A stretch of 64,000 nucleotides of DNA from Acetivibrio cellulolyticus CD2 (GTDB lineage Bacteria > Bacillota > Clostridia > Acetivibrionales > Acetivibrionaceae): NCBI RefSeq assembly GCF_000179595.2, contig NZ_JH556658.1, positions 107,961 through 171,960 on the forward strand, read 5' to 3'. The notes under the pieces are model-generated. The model saw only the letters and a list, made by a program, of their open reading frames with translations. It was not told the DNA's origin and did not search any database. Position 1 is the first letter of the stretch. Each line of letters starts with the position of its first letter. The position numbers and the translations under genes are program-made. Positions 24,383-32,930 of this stretch are shown piece by piece.

Positions 24383-24402
24383 CTTCGTATTAAGATACGA
24401 AG
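24383..24402. repeat. Short perfect hairpin
   Basis: CTTCGTAT and ATACGAAG form an eight-pair stem with a TAAG loop, seven bases after the larger hairpin. Confidence 0.5.
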
Positions 24403-25296
24403 TTATGAGATTCTTTTCTGAAAAAGAAATCCTGCAAGTTTGCTCCAAAGACCACCTTAAAAACTCGGTCCATATTTTGGGATTTTTTAAAAGACAGTCA
24501 AACAATGAGCAAATTTCAAATCGATACCAAATATTAACGACTCCTTTCTGAAAAAACCTCTTTCATGTTTTCCATGTTATTTGTCAATTATGTTATCATG
24601 TATGACTTATTATTTAGTTCGTATAATCTGTAACAATGCCTATATCGGACCTAAAACTGCGGATAAACCTATAGGGAGAAAATTAGCATTAATAGTTGCA
24701 ATAGCTGCGTTTACATCAGCGGTGACAATATTTGCATCACAGAGAAATTTTATATCAACTAAAGCTATTGATGGAAGTGATAATGGAGCATTAATTTTTT
24801 TTGTTTTTGAGTAATTTTACTAACGCACTATTTTTTGTAACATCAAGAATTCTGTATGCTAATATAAAAATATCATTTGCAAACGTAATATTGGTAATCT
24901 CAATCATAACTTATTTTTACTTTATTTTATAGAACTTACGCAGAAACTTTATAAACAAGATATATCAGCACATTGAAAAATAAATATATGCGCAAGGGTT
25001 GTTGCGAAGGCTTCCAGCATTTACTGGTATTATATAATTTAGATTATGTTATCCTTTTGGCAAGGGCAAAATAAATACTGCCAATAAATGTACAAATGCT
25101 TTAAGTAAAGATGTTGCAATAGCTATAAAAGATCCAAATAGTAAGCAACGTAGGTAATATCGTGAAATAATTGAGGTGATCATATTACAAGCAATTAGCA
25201 AAAGCTGATGATGTTGCAAAAATGCTAGGTTATATAACTGGTGGAGTTATAAGCAATAACATTATATAGATACATAGAGTAAAATTATTGTATGGA

Positions 25297-25656
25297 TCAC
25301 AAATTATTGGTTAAGCTGCTTTTTATATGCGAAGTTTGAGTTAGTATATATAATAGAATAGTCATCATTACTACTATTATGTAAATCATTGGAATAGTAA
25401 AGCTGTAGTAATAAAAATATTCTCCAAGGTATTCAATTGTATAAGATATTAGAGATATGGTTCGCAATATGTACAATATTACTCGCTCGGAAAATAAACC
25501 ATCATAATGCGTATCAAAAAAACTAGTATTAGTATGAAAGTCTACGCTCATAAAAGCATTACCTATTGCGTATACAAGTCCAACATATATAAATAATACA
25601 AATGGCAGAATTATACTTGTCAAAATGCATAAGCCAATCTTTAAATTCCTATTCAC
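25297..25656 (-). CDS. Small membrane protein of unknown function
   Basis: A 119-residue protein with two strong transmembrane helices (LCILTSIILPFVLFIYVGLV near the N-terminus and MIYIIVVMMTILLYIL near the C-terminus) and a weaker hydrophobic middle part. GAAGGAA lies about 9 bases before the ATG. I do not recognise the family. It lies alone in decayed DNA, so it may itself be a remnant. Confidence 0.45.
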   Translation of the reverse strand: MNRNLKIGLCILTSIILPFVLFIYVGLVYAIGNAFMSVDFHTNTSFFDTHYDGLFSERVILYILRTISLISYTIEYLGEYFYYYSFTIPMIYIIVVMMTILLYILTQTSHIKSSLTNNL

Positions 25657-25992
25657 ACAAATTCCTTCTTTCCAAATCTTATTGATAAAAGGTTTTTCAA
25701 AATTCCTATGATTTTATTTTACATATTTTTATCATCGGATTTAAGATGTCAGTGGTCATTAACATGGGTGACTAAAGTCACATTATTCTTACTAGGGATT
25801 ATACTACGATTTAAAATTGGAAGTGTGACAGCCAGAATGGTGCAATGGTTGAGATTAATTGTGATAAAGCAGAATTCTCAATAATTGAAGCAGGTGTTTT
25901 ATGATGTGTTCTATAATAGTAAATACAAATCTTCCAATTCTATCTATTTTATGATATATTAGAAGTATTCCAACTCGAAGGGAGTGAGTGGC
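25657..25992. other. Intergenic stretch, nothing recognised
   Basis: Between the minus-strand membrane gene and the leader peptide. A TATATT-like -10 element near 25953 could drive the leader peptide and acetyltransferase; no clear -35 box. No gene is visible. Confidence 0.4.
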
Positions 25993-26034
25993 ATGAAACG
26001 CCAGACTATAACATTAAAGGTGATTCTATTCTAG
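25993..26034 (+). CDS. Leader peptide of the GNAT attenuator
   Basis: A 13-codon frame, MKRQTITLKVILF, with a strong ribosome binding site (AAGGGAG, 9-base spacing). It is followed by a set of alternative hairpins and a terminator before an acetyltransferase gene. Short translated leaders of this kind control ribosome-targeting antibiotic resistance genes by ribosome stalling. The peptide does not match a stalling motif I know. Confidence 0.55.
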   Translation: MKRQTITLKVILF

Positions 26035-26044
26035 TTTAATAGCG

Positions 26045-26175
26045 GCAGACAGCATTGTGTCTGCAATCTATTAAGGATGTTGCTGCTCATTTATAAATAT
26101 GAGGGGTTTGTTTGATATACACATTTCCCCTGATATAAATATTAGACCGCAGGTATAGCCTTGTTGGTCTTTTTT
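26045..26175 (+). promoter_or_regulatory. Transcription attenuator upstream of GNAT gene
   Basis: Hairpin GCAGACA/TGTCTGC at 26045-26064 just after the leader peptide, a pairing of GAGGGG (26101) with CCCCTG (26127), and a terminator AGACC/GGTCT (26144-26170) with an inner AGG/CCT pair and TTTTTT tail. The terminator stands about 95 bases before the acetyltransferase start, so it must be bypassed for expression. Ribosome occupancy of the leader could shift the fold. Confidence 0.6.
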
Positions 26176-26271
26176 GTGTACCCTGATATTGCAAAAAAGT
26201 AAAACCATCTTAATGTATTTCTTATGCTGTAAACTTTTAATACTAAAAATTATTAGGAAAGAGGAATGATT

Positions 26272-27375
26272 ATGTATAAATTGATGCAAAGAGATTACTA
26301 TAAAGTAACTGATTTGATAAAGACAAAAAATGAATTGTCTGTATTTTCTGTTATAAGTGGAATAATGCCGGGCAGTATTTATGTAAATGATGAAAATTGC
26401 CCAACAGCAGCATTAATTATAGCCAGCGAATGCAACTTATTAGTTGGAACTACATCTGATAGCGAGTTTAATTCAGCATTAAAAGATATAGATGATATTG
26501 ATTTCTGGGATCAACTAACTCCTGATACTTCTGAGTGGTCAAAAATAATTCCTGATGTCCATAAGAACAGGTTTATACGAAAATATTATAGACGAAATTA
26601 TACTCTCAACACAGATGATTATCAGTGTTCTCCAATTAAACTACCTGACGGATATGTTTTAGAGAAAGCAATACCTGATAATCTGAAAGAAAAATCGTAC
26701 ATAAATTCAAACAAGTTGCTTGATATTATTTCCATTTGGTGTTCTGACCAAAACTTTATGAAGTATGGAGGTATCTACTATATTCGAAAAGAAAACACCA
26801 TTGTGAGTTGGTCAATGGTGGATTGCTATCATGAAGGTAGAGTGGAAATCGGTGTATATACTGATGAGAGATATAGAAAAATGGGTTTTGGTAAAACTGT
26901 TGTATTGGCAAATATTAATGACTGTTTTGAACGGGGGATTAAGTCAATTGGTTGGCACTGTGTAGATATTAATAAAGGTTCCAATACAATAGCCCAAAAA
27001 ATTGGATTTTCACTGCTTAATGAATATATAGCTTTCACTTCATATCCTCCAGTTGAAAATTTATTAGATCTATCAGAAATAGAGTGGAATGGATGGGGAG
27101 AGTATTTTGAAAAAGCATCAAAATTTGAGCCAAGACTACTAGGAGAACAGTTATACGCTTATGTAAAAGCCAATAATATTGATAAAGTAATAAAAACTAT
27201 TTTAAACATGAAAGAATCAGGTAAAGATGCCCAGCACCAGAATTTACTAACTGAAAAAGATGGATTTCAGAATTTGTTAAATGCTATTAAATTCTTGCAA
27301 TCAATTGGAATGTGTTCAAATTTCATAAAAAATGAATGGACTGATTTTGTTGAAAAGATAATTGCATCTTCCTAG
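26272..27375 (+). CDS. GNAT acetyltransferase, zwittermicin-resistance-like
   Basis: A 367-residue protein. The C-terminal half of the core (residues about 145-265) is a GNAT fold with the acetyl-CoA loop RYRKMGFGKTV (R-x-x-G-x-G) and a following helix, then WHCVDINKGSNTIAQKIGF, a typical 'N..S..va.klGF' end. The long N-terminal domain resembles the first half of PF12746-type 'GNAT acetyltransferases' related to ZmaR. The last 100 residues form a helical tail. ATG 26272 has GAGG 7 bases upstream. Position behind a leader-peptide attenuator suggests an inducible antibiotic- or toxin-modifying enzyme; the substrate is unknown. Confidence 0.75.
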   Translation: MYKLMQRDYYKVTDLIKTKNELSVFSVISGIMPGSIYVNDENCPTAALIIASECNLLVGTTSDSEFNSALKDIDDIDFWDQLTPDTSEWSKIIPDVHKNRFIRKYYRRNYTLNTDDYQCSPIKLPDGYVLEKAIPDNLKEKSYINSNKLLDIISIWCSDQNFMKYGGIYYIRKENTIVSWSMVDCYHEGRVEIGVYTDERYRKMGFGKTVVLANINDCFERGIKSIGWHCVDINKGSNTIAQKIGFSLLNEYIAFTSYPPVENLLDLSEIEWNGWGEYFEKASKFEPRLLGEQLYAYVKANNIDKVIKTILNMKESGKDAQHQNLLTEKDGFQNLLNAIKFLQSIGMCSNFIKNEWTDFVEKIIASS

Positions 27376-27499
27376 TATACTTTTTCCAGTACCATAGCAT
27401 TAATGTATAATCCAAGCGATAATGTTATTGCAAAATAATTATAAAAGTTTGTAACAAAACAGCTTTTTTTGTGACTAATTTGATGAAAGGGGGGATTAA

Positions 27500-27988
27500 G
27501 TGTTTATAATTGAGAAACTATATATGAATTATAAGAAGGATGTCTATAGCTATTTAATCTCACTAACACATAATCCCACACTTTCGGAAGATTTGCTTTC
27601 CGAGACTTTCCTAAAAGCAATTCACTCGTTGCCTGCTTTTAAGGGGAATTCATCAATAAAAACCTGGCTTTTTGGAATTGCAAGGAACTTATGGCTGCAG
27701 CATTTGCGGGGGTTAAAACCTGAAGTGGAATATGAAGAACTTCTGGGAATTTATATTTTAGATGGAGTAGAGGAGACTCTAATAAATATACAAGCAGTAA
27801 ATAGAATTTATGAACTTCTTGCCACAAAGGATGAACGAACGCAAAGTGTTGTAAATATGCGGATAGCTGGTTTTTCTTATAGTGAAATTTCCGAAAAGAT
27901 TGGTTTGTCTGAGAATTCTGCCAGGGTAATTGATTTTAGAGTGAAAAAGTGGCTTAAAACTGTGTTGGAAGAGGAGGGATTGATGTGA
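27500..27988 (+). CDS. ECF-type RNA polymerase sigma factor
   Basis: A 162-residue sigma-70 family protein with region 2 (YSYLISLTHNPTLSEDLLSETFLKA, here NPTLSEDLLSETFLKA; IKTWLFGIARNLWLQHLR) and region 4 (VVNMRIAGFSYSEISEKIGL then ENSARVIDFRVKKWL), no region 3. GTG start behind AAAGGGGGG. Its stop overlaps the anti-sigma start. It would direct polymerase to a small regulon, possibly including its own operon, which continues into the polymorphic toxin genes. Confidence 0.9.
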   Translation: MFIIEKLYMNYKKDVYSYLISLTHNPTLSEDLLSETFLKAIHSLPAFKGNSSIKTWLFGIARNLWLQHLRGLKPEVEYEELLGIYILDGVEETLINIQAVNRIYELLATKDERTQSVVNMRIAGFSYSEISEKIGLSENSARVIDFRVKKWLKTVLEEEGLM

Positions 27989-28542
27989 GTACAGAAAACA
28001 GAAATATTTCGTGTGATATTTACCTTGATTTAATACCGCTTGTACGTGATGAAGCTGCCAGCGAAGACAGTAAAGCTTTTGTTTTTGAGCATATAAAAAT
28101 TTGTGCAAGTTGCAGAGCGGAGTTTGAAAATGCAAATCCCATTTCAAATAAAGCAATTGATGATAAAAAAATTATCAAATCCATAAGAAAAAGTATGTTA
28201 TTTACAGGTTTTCTTTTTATAGTGTTTGGAGCTTTGATGGGAGTTTATCTTTCAGATTCAATGGGAATGTTTTATAATATTTTGATTATGCCAATAGTTG
28301 GAGCTTGTGGATACTTAACATTAAAAAGAAAATGGTATATTGTTCCGGCGTGCATCTTTGCTTTGACTTGTATTTACTTGATCGTCCAACAAATTTCTGG
28401 GGGTGTCTTAGCAAATGGACCTTCAATTGAGCTGATTTTTATGCCGCTGTTTTTAAGTTCAATATACTTAATGCTTACATTATTAGGAGTATTAATTACA
28501 TTCTTAATAAAATTTGCATTGGGAAAAGAGGGAACAAAATGA
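27985..28542 (+). CDS. Zinc-finger anti-sigma factor, membrane-bound
   Basis: A 185-residue protein. The N-terminus has the anti-sigma zinc motif HIKICASCRAEF (H-x3-C-x2-C, residues about 33-44) of the zf-HC2 family, which binds and holds ECF sigma factors. Four hydrophobic segments follow (LFTGFLFIVFGALMGVYL, MFYNILIMPIVGACGYL, IVPACIFALTCIYLIV, LIFMPLFLSSIYLMLTLLGV), making it an integral membrane sensor. It overlaps the sigma gene by 4 bases and the next gene by 4 bases. Confidence 0.85.
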   Translation: MSTENRNISCDIYLDLIPLVRDEAASEDSKAFVFEHIKICASCRAEFENANPISNKAIDDKKIIKSIRKSMLFTGFLFIVFGALMGVYLSDSMGMFYNILIMPIVGACGYLTLKRKWYIVPACIFALTCIYLIVQQISGGVLANGPSIELIFMPLFLSSIYLMLTLLGVLITFLIKFALGKEGTK

Positions 28543-29336
28543 AAAAAAACAAACTGGGGTTAAGAATAGCTGCATTAATAGCAGCAATATGTTTGATCGG
28601 GTTCATATTATCAGTTGCTAATTCTCTTTTGGGAAATCCAATATCTTCAGCTTTTGCTAAAAAAGCAATTACAAGTTATGTGACTAAAAAGTATCCATCA
28701 CTAGAACTTACAATAGGAGAAGCTAAATATAACTTTAAAGATAGTGAATATTATTCAGAAGTAAAATCCAATACCAGTATAGATACTCATTTTGAAGTGT
28801 TTTGTAGAAACGGAAAAGTTCGATATGATAGTTATGACAGTGTTTTAGGTAAATACAATACTCTTAGCAGGTTGGAAGATGAGTACTCAAAAATAGTTAT
28901 TCCTATATTGTCAAAAGTAAAAGGACTTGAAAATAACAATTCTATTGTTCAGTTTGAAAAATGGGAGGCAAATAAAGATATTAAGCTGGATATGCCTTTA
29001 GACAAAGCAGCATTAGTTGATATGAAAGTTACTATTAGAGTGGATTTGAAAGATGCTTCCCTAAAAAATATCGCTGGTATTTTTGAAGCTTCACATAAAA
29101 AATTAATTGATAATGGGTGCATATTTAAATCGTATAGTATATTTTCAGATGATGACGAAGAGTTATTAATAATGATTGATAATGTTACTCCTTCTGATAT
29201 TGAAAGCGGAAAACTTGAAGAAATTTTGGAAGATGCTCAAAACAAAGAACTGAAACGTGGTGTTAGTAAAGAAGATGAAATACGTGACACAGGAATATCT
29301 GTGTATATCACAAAACGAAAAGATATTAAGAAATAA
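28539..29336 (+). CDS. YfjL-like membrane-anchored protein
   Basis: A 265-residue protein with one N-terminal transmembrane helix (IAALIAAICLIGFILSVANS) and an extracytoplasmic domain. The stretch LLGNPISSAFAKKAITSYV then KKYPSLELTIGEAKYNFKD is typical of the YfjL family found beside sigma/anti-sigma pairs in Bacilli and Clostridia. It overlaps the anti-sigma gene by 4 bases and may feed a cell-surface signal to it. Function is not established. Confidence 0.65.
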   Translation: MKKNKLGLRIAALIAAICLIGFILSVANSLLGNPISSAFAKKAITSYVTKKYPSLELTIGEAKYNFKDSEYYSEVKSNTSIDTHFEVFCRNGKVRYDSYDSVLGKYNTLSRLEDEYSKIVIPILSKVKGLENNNSIVQFEKWEANKDIKLDMPLDKAALVDMKVTIRVDLKDASLKNIAGIFEASHKKLIDNGCIFKSYSIFSDDDEELLIMIDNVTPSDIESGKLEEILEDAQNKELKRGVSKEDEIRDTGISVYITKRKDIKK

Positions 29337-29351
29337 GGAATAGACAATTGT

Positions 29352-31007
29352 ATGTGTAGTCTCATAAAAGAACTGGAAAACAACTGCAATAACCTTAACA
29401 AATTTGCATCTTTTATTAAAGGTGCGTCAAAAGATTATGAAGATTCAGAAAAAATCGTTAATGTTCTATTAAATAGTATTGAGAATAAGACAAAAACTAT
29501 AAGCAGAGAAATATCAGATTTTTGGGATGTAGGAAAATCTCTATTCGAGGACCAGGCAGTTGATAGGGTAAAAGAGTATGCAAAGAAATTAATTGATTGG
29601 GGAGCAAACTTTGACATTCTAAAAAATGTTGATGAGACAGTCGACTATCTTACAAATATGGTAGATACTAAAATGGAGGAGATGTTCAAATATTTAAATG
29701 AAAAAGCAGATGAATGCTTTGATGGATTTGAAGATCTAACAGACATAAACGAGAAAAATATGGTCTACAGATTTATAAAGGATAGGATACAGAGGAATAT
29801 AGGTATCCTAGAAGGAGGCGTTGATGAAGTAGTTGACATGGTTGTTGGAATATTAGCATTAGCGGCGAAATTTAATCCGAATTTGTTAAGCTTAAGGATA
29901 GGTAACGGTATTAAGGATATAATTATTAATCCTGACAAATATATTACAAAGGCTATAGAACTGAAAAATACAATGGAATATTTAGTGAAAAACAGAGGTG
30001 AAGTTCTTGAATTAATTATTGAAGAGGTAGATAATTATAGTAAAGAACTAGAAGATGACCCTTATAAGAGGGGACAAGTAACTGGACATATAGCTCTTTT
30101 TATAGCATCACTGTTTATTGGTGGAGGAGAAGCAAAAGTAGCATCTAAAGCAAGCAAAGCAGAGGATGCATTAACTGGGCTTGGTAAAATTGAAAGACTT
30201 TTAACCAAGATAAAATTAAGAAAGCTCACAGCCGGCAAGTCGCCGAAGGAAATTGCCGAGATTATGGAATGCTTCGGTAAATATGGTGATGATGCTTTGA
30301 AAGCGATTAAAAAGGGAATTGATCCTGAGCATATTAGGGAGTTAGAAGAGCTTGGGATAAAGCCGAGTGACTATAAGAAGTTAGGTATTGTAAGTAGAGA
30401 AATTGCAGATATGGCGGCTGAGACAAAAATAGCGAACGAACTATCAACTGGTGTTCTTAATAAGGCAAAGTACGTTGAGCCAGAAATTACAAAAGCAATG
30501 AAATCATTAGAAATTGATGGCGCACATTTAGAAGGACTTGATTATAGACAAAAAAGTAATGAAAGTTTATGTAGAAAAATACTTTCTGATTCACATGCAA
30601 AAGGGATTACTCTTGAGGAAGCGGCTTCTGGTATTGGTGATAGCTTAAGATACACGTTAGTTGCAGATGAATCAAATTATACACGATTGGTTGAGCAGTC
30701 ACTAAAACAATTGGAGGAACAAGGGTATAAGATAAATAAAGTTAAAAATTTTTGGGGAGAAGAAATATATCAAGGTATAAATGTAAGTTTAACTACACCT
30801 GACGGAGTAAAAATGGAATTGCAGTTTCATACCAGTGCATCATATTATACTAAAGAAGTTTTAAACCATAAGTACTATGAAATTGCTAGAAGTGAGACTG
30901 CCAGTATTGAGGAAATTACTGAGGCTAATAAGATTATGATTGAAAATCAGTCTAAAGTTACCATGCCGGATGGAGTTAAAGATATTTCGGGCTTGAAAGG
31001 AGATTAA
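29352..31007 (+). CDS. Polymorphic toxin with RelA/SpoT-like C-terminal domain
   Basis: A 551-residue protein. Residues 1-230 are long helices without a signal peptide, as in LXG-like or other contact-toxin delivery regions. A short hydrophobic Ala/Gly segment near residues 245-260 (HIALFIASLFIGGGEA) is the usual pre-toxin type linker. The C-terminal domain (about 395-530) has KSNESLCRKI, then D430-SLR433-YT, GYKINKVKNFW with EEIYQGINV, E489-LQFHT and TKEVLNHKYYEIAR. This order (basic SxxxK-like loop, DxxR(Y/I), YxGxN, E(L/I)QFHT, H..YE..R) is that of RelA/SpoT-fold pyrophosphokinases such as ToxSAS toxins and Tas1. It would make an alarmone or pyrophosphorylate a target in the victim. Start ATG 29352 has a weak site (AAGGAA). 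Two small downstream genes fit as immunity. Confidence 0.7.
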   Translation: MCSLIKELENNCNNLNKFASFIKGASKDYEDSEKIVNVLLNSIENKTKTISREISDFWDVGKSLFEDQAVDRVKEYAKKLIDWGANFDILKNVDETVDYLTNMVDTKMEEMFKYLNEKADECFDGFEDLTDINEKNMVYRFIKDRIQRNIGILEGGVDEVVDMVVGILALAAKFNPNLLSLRIGNGIKDIIINPDKYITKAIELKNTMEYLVKNRGEVLELIIEEVDNYSKELEDDPYKRGQVTGHIALFIASLFIGGGEAKVASKASKAEDALTGLGKIERLLTKIKLRKLTAGKSPKEIAEIMECFGKYGDDALKAIKKGIDPEHIRELEELGIKPSDYKKLGIVSREIADMAAETKIANELSTGVLNKAKYVEPEITKAMKSLEIDGAHLEGLDYRQKSNESLCRKILSDSHAKGITLEEAASGIGDSLRYTLVADESNYTRLVEQSLKQLEEQGYKINKVKNFWGEEIYQGINVSLTTPDGVKMELQFHTSASYYTKEVLNHKYYEIARSETASIEEITEANKIMIENQSKVTMPDGVKDISGLKGD

Positions 31008-31009
31008 TC

Positions 31010-31216
31010 ATGATAAACAGAACAAGATATTATAAATTTGATATTGGCGATGGTTTAATGAGGCGAACAGGTGCCATAATAGAATATTTGGATAAGGATG
31101 GAAATTGGATAGAAGATAGAAACTTAATTAGAAAATTTATAGGTGGAGATACAGATTTTGATGAAATCTCTTTTGAACATGCTCTAAAGATTATTGAGGA
31201 AAGGTCTAGAAAGTAG
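31010..31216 (+). CDS. Small putative immunity-associated protein
   Basis: A 68-residue protein two bases after the toxin stop, with RYYKFDIGDGLMRRTGAIIE and GNWIEDRNLIRKFIGGDTDF then FEHALKIIEE. This 'yY+...W.e...l...f.G.dtdf..I....A..ii' pattern recurs in small proteins next to secreted toxins in Firmicutes. It may be a direct immunity protein or an adaptor. I do not know a described function. Confidence 0.6.
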   Translation: MINRTRYYKFDIGDGLMRRTGAIIEYLDKDGNWIEDRNLIRKFIGGDTDFDEISFEHALKIIEERSRK

Positions 31217-31269
31217 CATATAGATAATCTTTTGTGCATGAGAGATCTTTTAGATGGGGGGGCATAGAC

Positions 31270-31698
31270 TTGATATCAATTGAAATTGCATTAAAATTTG
31301 CTATGGATAAACATAAAGGACAGGTTGACAAAAGTGGAGCTCCATACATTGAGCATGTAATGCGGGTAGCGGAAAAAGTGAAACGTGATGAAGAAAAAAT
31401 AGTTGCTTTATTACACGATGTAGTTGAAGACACTTCTACTTCATTAGAGGAAATAGAAAGCCTTGGGGTGAGTGATGAAATTATTAAAGCAATTGATTTA
31501 TTAACTCATAAGAAAGATAGTAATTATTATGACTACATACGGAATATTTCAAAAAATAATCTAGCAAAAGTAGTAAAGTTAGCTGATTTAGAGGATAATA
31601 CAGACGTAAGAAGGATGGAAAAGCTTCCAAATGATTTGAAACAAAGGTTATTAAAAAAGTATGAACTAGCTTTATCAATTTTAAATGAAGGTAAATAA
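31270..31698 (+). CDS. HD-domain small alarmone hydrolase (SAH-like)
   Basis: A 142-residue protein with the RelA/SpoT-type HD hydrolase motifs: H15 in AMDKHKGQVDKSG, H29 in PYIEHVMRVA, H49-D50 in ALLHDVVEDT, and the VKLADLEDN aspartate near residue 105. Such proteins (MESH1/SAH) remove the 3' pyrophosphate of ppGpp-type nucleotides using a metal ion, and SAHs act as antitoxins for ToxSAS alarmone synthetases. TTG 31270 is preferred to GTG 31234 because a G7 tract ends 8 bases upstream. It lies 53 bases after the small protein and is probably the self-protection enzyme for the upstream RelA/SpoT-like toxin. Confidence 0.85.
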   Translation: MISIEIALKFAMDKHKGQVDKSGAPYIEHVMRVAEKVKRDEEKIVALLHDVVEDTSTSLEEIESLGVSDEIIKAIDLLTHKKDSNYYDYIRNISKNNLAKVVKLADLEDNTDVRRMEKLPNDLKQRLLKKYELALSILNEGK

Positions 31699-31796
31699 TT
31701 AGACACCGAATTATATGAAACCCTGAGACTGTAACAATGTAGATTCGTTTTTTTCTTTCATCCTAAAGTAGTGATATAATAATTTCTGATGATAAT

Positions 31797-32342
31797 TTGA
31801 AATTTTCTGGACACGAAGTTCCAGCTATAAAATATATTTTTAGAAACTCTACACAAACCCAACCTATCAAGGATGTCATTATAACACCTTATAATCCTTC
31901 TAATAAAAATATTGGTGGATGTATGGCTGATATAGGATTGTTGAACTTTGTAAATACTGAAAAAACATTAACTGTATACATTACTGCTACAGATTATGCA
32001 AATAATGAAACAACTGTATCAAAAACCTTCTATTACGACAGAAAATATACTTACGGAACCCTTTCAACAGGGAATTCAACAGCGACTAGTGTAGAATGCT
32101 ACTTTGATGCATATAGTGATATTTCTGGTGTGATGTTTAGTAAGTTTGTTCTTGTAACCTCGCAAAATGGTAAATCAGTAAGAACTGAAGTATATGGAAC
32201 AAAAGTGTCAGCTAATCGTTGGAAAATAACGTTAGATAGAAATACGCTCAATAGTACTACAGGTGAATTTAGCATAGACGTATGGTCTTCAGATAATATA
32301 AATAATTATGGCTATGTAGGTGCAGTGTTTCATCGGTTTTAG
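31797..32342 (+). pseudogene. Fragment of an extracellular beta-sandwich protein
   Basis: An open stretch of about 181 codons (in frame from 31764) with Ig-like or Gln/Thr-rich beta repeats: LTVYITATDYANNETTVSKT and FSIDVWSSDNINNYGYVGAV. It lacks a signal peptide, has no ATG at the proper place and no ribosome binding site before the only candidate TTG. It looks like the 3' end of a surface protein whose 5' part has been lost. A TATAAT-like sequence upstream (31777) is probably chance. Confidence 0.5.
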
Positions 32343-32730
32343 GAAGCTGTTTTAAGTAATAAAAAATCCCCAATACGATGTTGATATGCTCCCTTCTAGG
32401 TAGATAGTTAAAATAATAAAACTGTTTACTAAGAAGGGAGTAGTTTTATGCCTAGAAATGTTTTGTCACATCACAAACTACTGGCATTTGGTCTTCTGGA
32501 AGGGAGGTTGAGCCAAATAAAAGGATATTTTGGATGACTTGCAAATAAAGAGGTTTTAGACCGTAACCAAAGGTGAACCCGCCAAAAAGTATTTTTTTTC
32601 ATAACCATATAGATTAAATTAGAAACTGCCAATATATAACTATATTCATATAAATAAAAAATAAATTTCTTATTATGATATATTCATACCTCACTGAAAA
32701 TTCTATATTTAAAGAAATGGAGCGGATTAA
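32343..32730. other. Intergenic region with inverted repeat and truncated frame
   Basis: An inverted repeat (32388-32408 with 32421-32441, CTCCCTTCT...AGAAGGGAG, 17 of 21 matching) precedes an ATG at 32448 with a GGGAG site. That frame reads MPRNVLSHHKLLAFGLLEG and stops after 29 codons. It resembles the first residues of a longer protein, perhaps a transposase, that is otherwise gone. No other gene is visible. Confidence 0.4.
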
Positions 32731-32856
32731 ATGAATCAATCAATCTTGAAAAGGCAGGAAAAATTTGCTAACTCAATATCCTTCTATAGTTCTTTATCCG
32801 GTTGTATAGGTGTCGGTATATGCTTTTTATTTTTGAATGTTTTGTCGATATTATAA
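32731..32856 (+). CDS. Small membrane protein, 41 residues
   Basis: A 41-codon frame with a GGAG site 8 bases before the ATG. A basic N-terminus (MNQSILKRQEKFANS) is followed by one hydrophobic helix (LSGCIGVGICFLFLNVLSIL). Just upstream of a chemoreceptor gene. It may be a real small protein; I know no family. Confidence 0.4.
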   Translation: MNQSILKRQEKFANSISFYSSLSGCIGVGICFLFLNVLSIL

Positions 32857-32930
32857 AAGACACGTATTAAATTTTATAATAATTGTGCTTAATACGTAAA
32901 ATTCCTAGATAGGAAGGGGTATAGGAAAGA

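Larger units (their letters stand above)
24262..25296. other. Degenerate region with hairpins, no firm gene
   Basis: No convincing gene. Two hairpins lie at 24328-24402. A 77-codon frame at 24581-24814 has one hydrophobic segment (LALIVAIAAFTSAVTIFA) but no good start. Short coding-like stretches in different frames near 25065-25160 (INTANKCTNALSKDVAIAIK) and 25185-25268 (QLAKADDVAKMLGYITGGVI) look like pieces of a decayed gene. Confidence 0.4.

Noticed and set aside
24300-24551. An 83-codon frame in the region after the small terminase-like gene
   Set aside because: It runs straight through two hairpins, has no ribosome binding site and no protein-like pattern.
24581-24814. A 77-codon frame with a hydrophobic segment
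   Set aside because: No usable start or ribosome binding site, abrupt end in decayed DNA; mentioned only as part of the degenerate region.
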